From DATJSJ01 sp035504175 (GTDB taxonomy: Bacteria; Pseudomonadota; Alphaproteobacteria; Acetobacterales; Acetobacteraceae): a stretch of DNA of 10,734 nt. A program made the position numbers and the translations under genes. Positions 7,767 to 10,734 of this stretch are shown one piece after another (within the stretch, counting starts at the first letter, position 1; every line of letters starts with the position of its first letter). The stretch covers positions 1 through 10,734 of the forward strand of contig DATJSJ010000135.1 in the NCBI GenBank assembly GCA_035504175.1, read 5' to 3'. The notes under the pieces were generated by a model that was given only the letters and a program-made list of their open reading frames with translations, was not told the DNA's origin and did not search any database.

Positions 7767-9862
7767 GGCCGCCATCGTCCGAGGCCGCGCGCGTTGATCG
7801 GCTGGCGCACCTGCGCCCGGCTGACCGTGCGCACCCGGCGCTCACTGGTGTGGAAGCTCTCGCACGCGGCGTCGTACGGCAGGTCGAGGAATTCCAGCAC
7901 GCGACAGAGCGTCGCGCCAAAATCATGCACCCAGTCCTCGAGCCGCACGGTCAGGATCGGGTTCGGCAGCACCGCGCGCCAATGCGCGGCGAGCCGGCGC
8001 TGCTGGCCGATGTACCAGCCGAGGTCGGCCAGATCGTGCGCGTAGCCGTGCTGGCCGTAGAAGCGGTGGGTGAAGATCGAGAAGCCGACGTCGCGCGGGT
8101 CGCGCTCGCAGAGGATGATGCGGGCACCGGGCAGCATCAGCCCGACCAGGCCGAGATGGCGCAGATTGCCGGGCATCTTGTCGACGATGCGGGCGGCGTC
8201 CGGCGCCAGTGCGTGCAGTGCGCGCAGATAGGCCGTCGCCGCGGCATCGAGCGCCGCCGCGTCGAGTCCCGCGATTCGCCGCGCCGCCGCGACGCTTTCC
8301 ACCGCGTTGCCCAGTCGCCTCACCGCGGCCGTCAAGGCAACGCGCTCGCCCGCGCCATGCACCGCTCCGTGTGACGCAACGATCTGCTCGGCGAGCGTGG
8401 TGCCCGAGCGCGGCAGGCCGACGATGAAGACCGGCGCCGGATCGCGGTTGGCGGCGCGCGGGCCCGTGGCGAGACGATCGGCGTCGAACGCGTCGATCGT
8501 CGCATCGACGAACGCCGCATAGGCGGCGCGGGAGAAGGGCTGGAAGCGCGCGAGCAACCGGTGGCCCGCCGTCCAGTGCGCCATGGCGCGGGCCGGCGTC
8601 GCGAGCGAGGACCAGAACCGGGCGAGATCGTAATGCGCCATGATGCGGTGTTCGGGGAGCGCCGCAGCGCCGTCGCGCGCGAGCGATGCCTCCATCGCCG
8701 CCGCTTCCTCCCGCGCCCGCGGGAGATCACCCGCCTCCCGCGCCAGCAGCACGAGGCGCCAGCGCCACAGCGACTCGAGTGCTGGCGGCACCGCGCCGAG
8801 CGACGCGAGCCCGTCGCGCGCCTCCGCCGCCCGGCCGAGCCGGAGCAGTGCCAGGCTGCGCTGCAGCGCCCAGGTCGGCGCCACCGCCGGGTCGGGCTTC
8901 GGGCCGGCGTCGAGCAGCGCCAGCGCCTCGGCGGCGCGATCCTCCTGCAGCCGGTCCGCCGCCAGGTTGAGCCGCGGCGCGGCCGCCGCCGGGTTGCGCT
9001 CGATCGCGTGCAGCAGCAGCGCCTCCGCCGCCTCGCCCTCGCCGGTCAGGCGCAGCAGTGCCGCGAGATTGGCGGCGGCGGCCGGGTGATCCGGGGCGAC
9101 GGCAAGTGCCTCGCGCCAGGCCTGCTTCGCTGGTTCCACGGCGCCGGCGCGGTAACGCGCGACGCCGAGATTGAGCCAGGCCTCGGCGAAATCCGGCGCC
9201 AGTCGCGTCGCTCGGCGAAACGCCTCGGCAGCGGCATCCCAGCCACCCAGCGCGAGATAAGCCAGGCCGAGCGTGTAGTCCGCCGCCGGCAGGCGCGGCG
9301 CCCGCAGTCGCGCGCGGCGCGCCGCAAGCAGCGCCCCGGCGGCATCGCCCAGCGCCAGCAGCGCGGTGGCGAGGTTGAGCGACGGCGCCGCATCCTCGGG
9401 CAGCGCCGCCTGGCAGGCGCGGAGCAGCGGCACCGCCTCGCGGTGCCGGCCGGTCGCCTGCAGTCCCATCGCATGGTGCAGTTGCATCTGCGGATCGTCC
9501 GGGGCCAGCGCATGGGCGCGGCCGAGCAGCGCCAGCGCCTCGTCCGCCGCGCCGAGGCGCAGGCGGCAGAGGCCGAACAGCCGCAGCGCCGCCGGATCCG
9601 GAGCCTCGGCCGCGGCGAGCGGTTCCAGCAGCGCCGCCGCCGCATCATGCTCGCCGGCCCGATACCGCGCCGTGGCGGCGGCGAGCACGGACGCGGGGAC
9701 GTCCGCGGCGGAGCGGCGGTGAGCGCGCCGGCCCGATCGCGCCGTGCGCGCCACGTCCTGTGCTGTTTTACGAGGCACGCCGGCGAGTGCCGTGGTGCCG
9801 GCGATCACGGCCACGATCGCCAGCGGCGGGATCGCGGCGCGGGCGGCCCACGGTCCGGACAC
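7661..9862 (-). CDS. TPR-repeat sulfotransferase
   Basis: A PAPS-dependent sulfotransferase fused behind a TPR solenoid; the acceptor is unknown. Tandem TPRs occupy about residues 55-400 (for example AAEAFRRATRLAPDFAEAWL, 211-230). The sulfotransferase domain spans about 475-710 with the 5'-phosphosulfate loop VFIVGLPRSGTT (478-489) and the 3'-phosphate motif CERDPRDVGFSIF (585-597); it ends in the family-typical RWRPYAVELAPLI. The GTG at 9862 is the most upstream possible start (an in-frame stop lies at 9893-9895) but has no clear Shine-Dalgarno. The first 50 or so residues hold a hydrophobic stretch (11-29) and then an Arg-rich one. They could be a membrane anchor, or the real start may be downstream near the first TPR. 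The gene starts 37 nt after the glycosyltransferase stop, suggesting an operon. The last 16 or so residues overlap glgA. Confidence 0.9.
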   Translation of the reverse strand: MSGPWAARAAIPPLAIVAVIAGTTALAGVPRKTAQDVARTARSGRRAHRRSAADVPASVLAAATARYRAGEHDAAAALLEPLAAAEAPDPAALRLFGLCRLRLGAADEALALLGRAHALAPDDPQMQLHHAMGLQATGRHREAVPLLRACQAALPEDAAPSLNLATALLALGDAAGALLAARRARLRAPRLPAADYTLGLAYLALGGWDAAAEAFRRATRLAPDFAEAWLNLGVARYRAGAVEPAKQAWREALAVAPDHPAAAANLAALLRLTGEGEAAEALLLHAIERNPAAAAPRLNLAADRLQEDRAAEALALLDAGPKPDPAVAPTWALQRSLALLRLGRAAEARDGLASLGAVPPALESLWRWRLVLLAREAGDLPRAREEAAAMEASLARDGAAALPEHRIMAHYDLARFWSSLATPARAMAHWTAGHRLLARFQPFSRAAYAAFVDATIDAFDADRLATGPRAANRDPAPVFIVGLPRSGTTLAEQIVASHGAVHGAGERVALTAAVRRLGNAVESVAAARRIAGLDAAALDAAATAYLRALHALAPDAARIVDKMPGNLRHLGLVGLMLPGARIILCERDPRDVGFSIFTHRFYGQHGYAHDLADLGWYIGQQRRLAAHWRAVLPNPILTVRLEDWVHDFGATLCRVLEFLDLPYDAACESFHTSERRVRTVSRAQVRQPINARGLGRWRPYAVELAPLITELRAAGALAEEDADSDSSPRYSAA

Positions 9863-9899
9863 CTGTGGCGGGGCGAAGCACGCGCGGCGCGATCACGGG

Positions 9900-10734
9900 C
9901 TATCCGACCGCGCGCAACGCCGCCGGGCGGGGCGTCACCGCCTCGCGCAGCGCCGCCTCGACCCGCGCCGCGCTGAAGCCGGCGCGCACCAGGGCGAGGC
10001 CCGCAACTCCGGCCCGGGTCGCCGCCGCGGCATCGCCGTGCAGGGCGAGGATGCGCGCCGCGAACGCCTCCGCAGTGTCGGCGACATCTCCGCGCAGCGG
10101 CGGCGACAGTCCCAGCCCCTCCGCCGCCACGCCGGTCATCACGCAGGGCAGGCCGGCGGCGAAGCCCGCCAGCACCTTGCCCTTGATGCCGGCGCCGAAG
10201 CGCAGCGGTGCCGTCATAACCCGCACCCGGCCGAACAGCGCGTCGGGATCGGCGACCTCGCCCAGAACCTCGACTCCGGGGCGTGCCAGACGGCGCACGC
10301 GATCCGGCATGCCGGTCCCGGCCAGCAGACAGGGAATCGTCGGATCGCTGCGCCAGACCAGCGGCATGATCGCCTCGACCAGCCAGACCGCGGCATCGAC
10401 GTTCGGCGCGTGCGCGTAGCCGCCGAGGAAGCCGACGCCGCGGCGCTGCGCGAAGGGCGTCGCGACGGGGCGCGGCGGCACGTGCCAAGGCACGACATGC
10501 ACCTCCGCCTCCGGCACCGCCTGGCGCAGCCACGCCGCTTCCGCCGGGGAATGCGTCAGCACAGCGTCGGCCATCCAGGCGGCGGTGCACTCGGCAAGCC
10601 GCATCTGCCGGCTGCGCGCCGCGAGTTCGGGCCGCTCCTCAACCGCCGCCTGCCGCGCCAGGCGCAGATGGTGCAGGTCGGCGAGGGCGTAGAGAATGCG
10701 CGCCTCCGGGCAGTGATGCCGCGCCAGCGCCAGG
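9900..10734 (-). CDS. Glycosyltransferase, group 1/GT4-like (5' end outside window)
   Basis: A retaining-type GT-B glycosyltransferase that would transfer a sugar from a nucleotide-sugar donor, probably for a surface glycan. The frame is open to the right edge, so the N-terminal part is missing; the ATG at 10604 is internal, because the residues before it (ILYALADLHHLRLARQA) continue the same protein. About 277 residues are visible. The C-terminal Rossmann half shows GVGFLGGYAHAPNVDA and IPCLLAGTGMP, followed by the donor-site loop APLRFGAGIKGKVL (roughly 10170-10215) and GLPCVMT, then AAEGL. The classical E-x7-E of GT4 is not clearly present; the first glutamate position appears replaced in the RFGAGIKGK version. 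Donor and acceptor cannot be predicted. The adjacent TPR-sulfotransferase 37 nt downstream is probably co-transcribed. Confidence 0.9.
   Translation of the reverse strand, partial: LALARHHCPEARILYALADLHHLRLARQAAVEERPELAARSRQMRLAECTAAWMADAVLTHSPAEAAWLRQAVPEAEVHVVPWHVPPRPVATPFAQRRGVGFLGGYAHAPNVDAAVWLVEAIMPLVWRSDPTIPCLLAGTGMPDRVRRLARPGVEVLGEVADPDALFGRVRVMTAPLRFGAGIKGKVLAGFAAGLPCVMTGVAAEGLGLSPPLRGDVADTAEAFAARILALHGDAAAATRAGVAGLALVRAGFSAARVEAALREAVTPRPAALRAVG

Noticed and set aside
5646..7775. 709-codon open frame on the - strand across glgC and glgA
   Set aside because: Antisense to two unmistakable enzymes; the translated sequence is low-complexity and typical of a GC-driven shadow frame.
8561..9976. 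471-codon open frame on the + strand antisense to the TPR-sulfotransferase
   Set aside because: Arg/Gln/Ala-rich, no recognisable fold, opposite a gene with intact PAPS-binding motifs.

Overview
The window is GC-rich DNA with long antisense open frames, typical of a high-GC proteobacterium. The gene types suggest an alphaproteobacterium, plausibly Rhodospirillales/Acetobacteraceae: a single-domain sugar ABC ATPase, a glgC-glgA pair, and a TPR-sulfotransferase next to a 'DLHHLRLARQA'-type glycosyltransferase. The taxonomic call is inference from protein character only. No tRNA, rRNA, CRISPR array, insertion sequence or attachment site was seen.

Layout, left to right. (1) Positions 1-692 (+) hold the 3' part of a carbohydrate ABC-transporter ATPase. 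(2) A gap of about 220 bp separates it from a large convergent gene, 913-4641 (-). This encodes a 1242-residue protein with a CHAT (caspase-like) protease domain, a STAND/NB-ARC-type NTPase, a winged-helix region and a TPR-like C-terminal solenoid. It is the most interesting gene here because its domain order matches NLR-like surveillance proteins. (3) A 311-bp divergent intergenic region carries the start signals of the CHAT gene and of glgC. (4) glgC (4953-6221) and glgA (6249-7766), both (+), form a compact glycogen-synthesis pair. (5) A (-) strand pair follows: a partial glycosyltransferase entering from the right edge (9900-10734) and a TPR-sulfotransferase (7661-9862). The 3' end of the sulfotransferase gene overlaps the 3' end of glgA by 106 bp.

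How the genes work together. GlgC makes ADP-glucose and GlgA polymerises it into alpha-1,4-glucan. The glycosyltransferase and TPR-sulfotransferase probably act on a glycan or protein substrate, perhaps at the cell surface, but nothing in the window names that substrate. The CHAT-STAND-TPR gene has no partner in its operon, so it looks like a one-gene sensor/effector placed between metabolic genes. A defence or programmed-death role is a hypothesis from domain architecture, not something the sequence proves.
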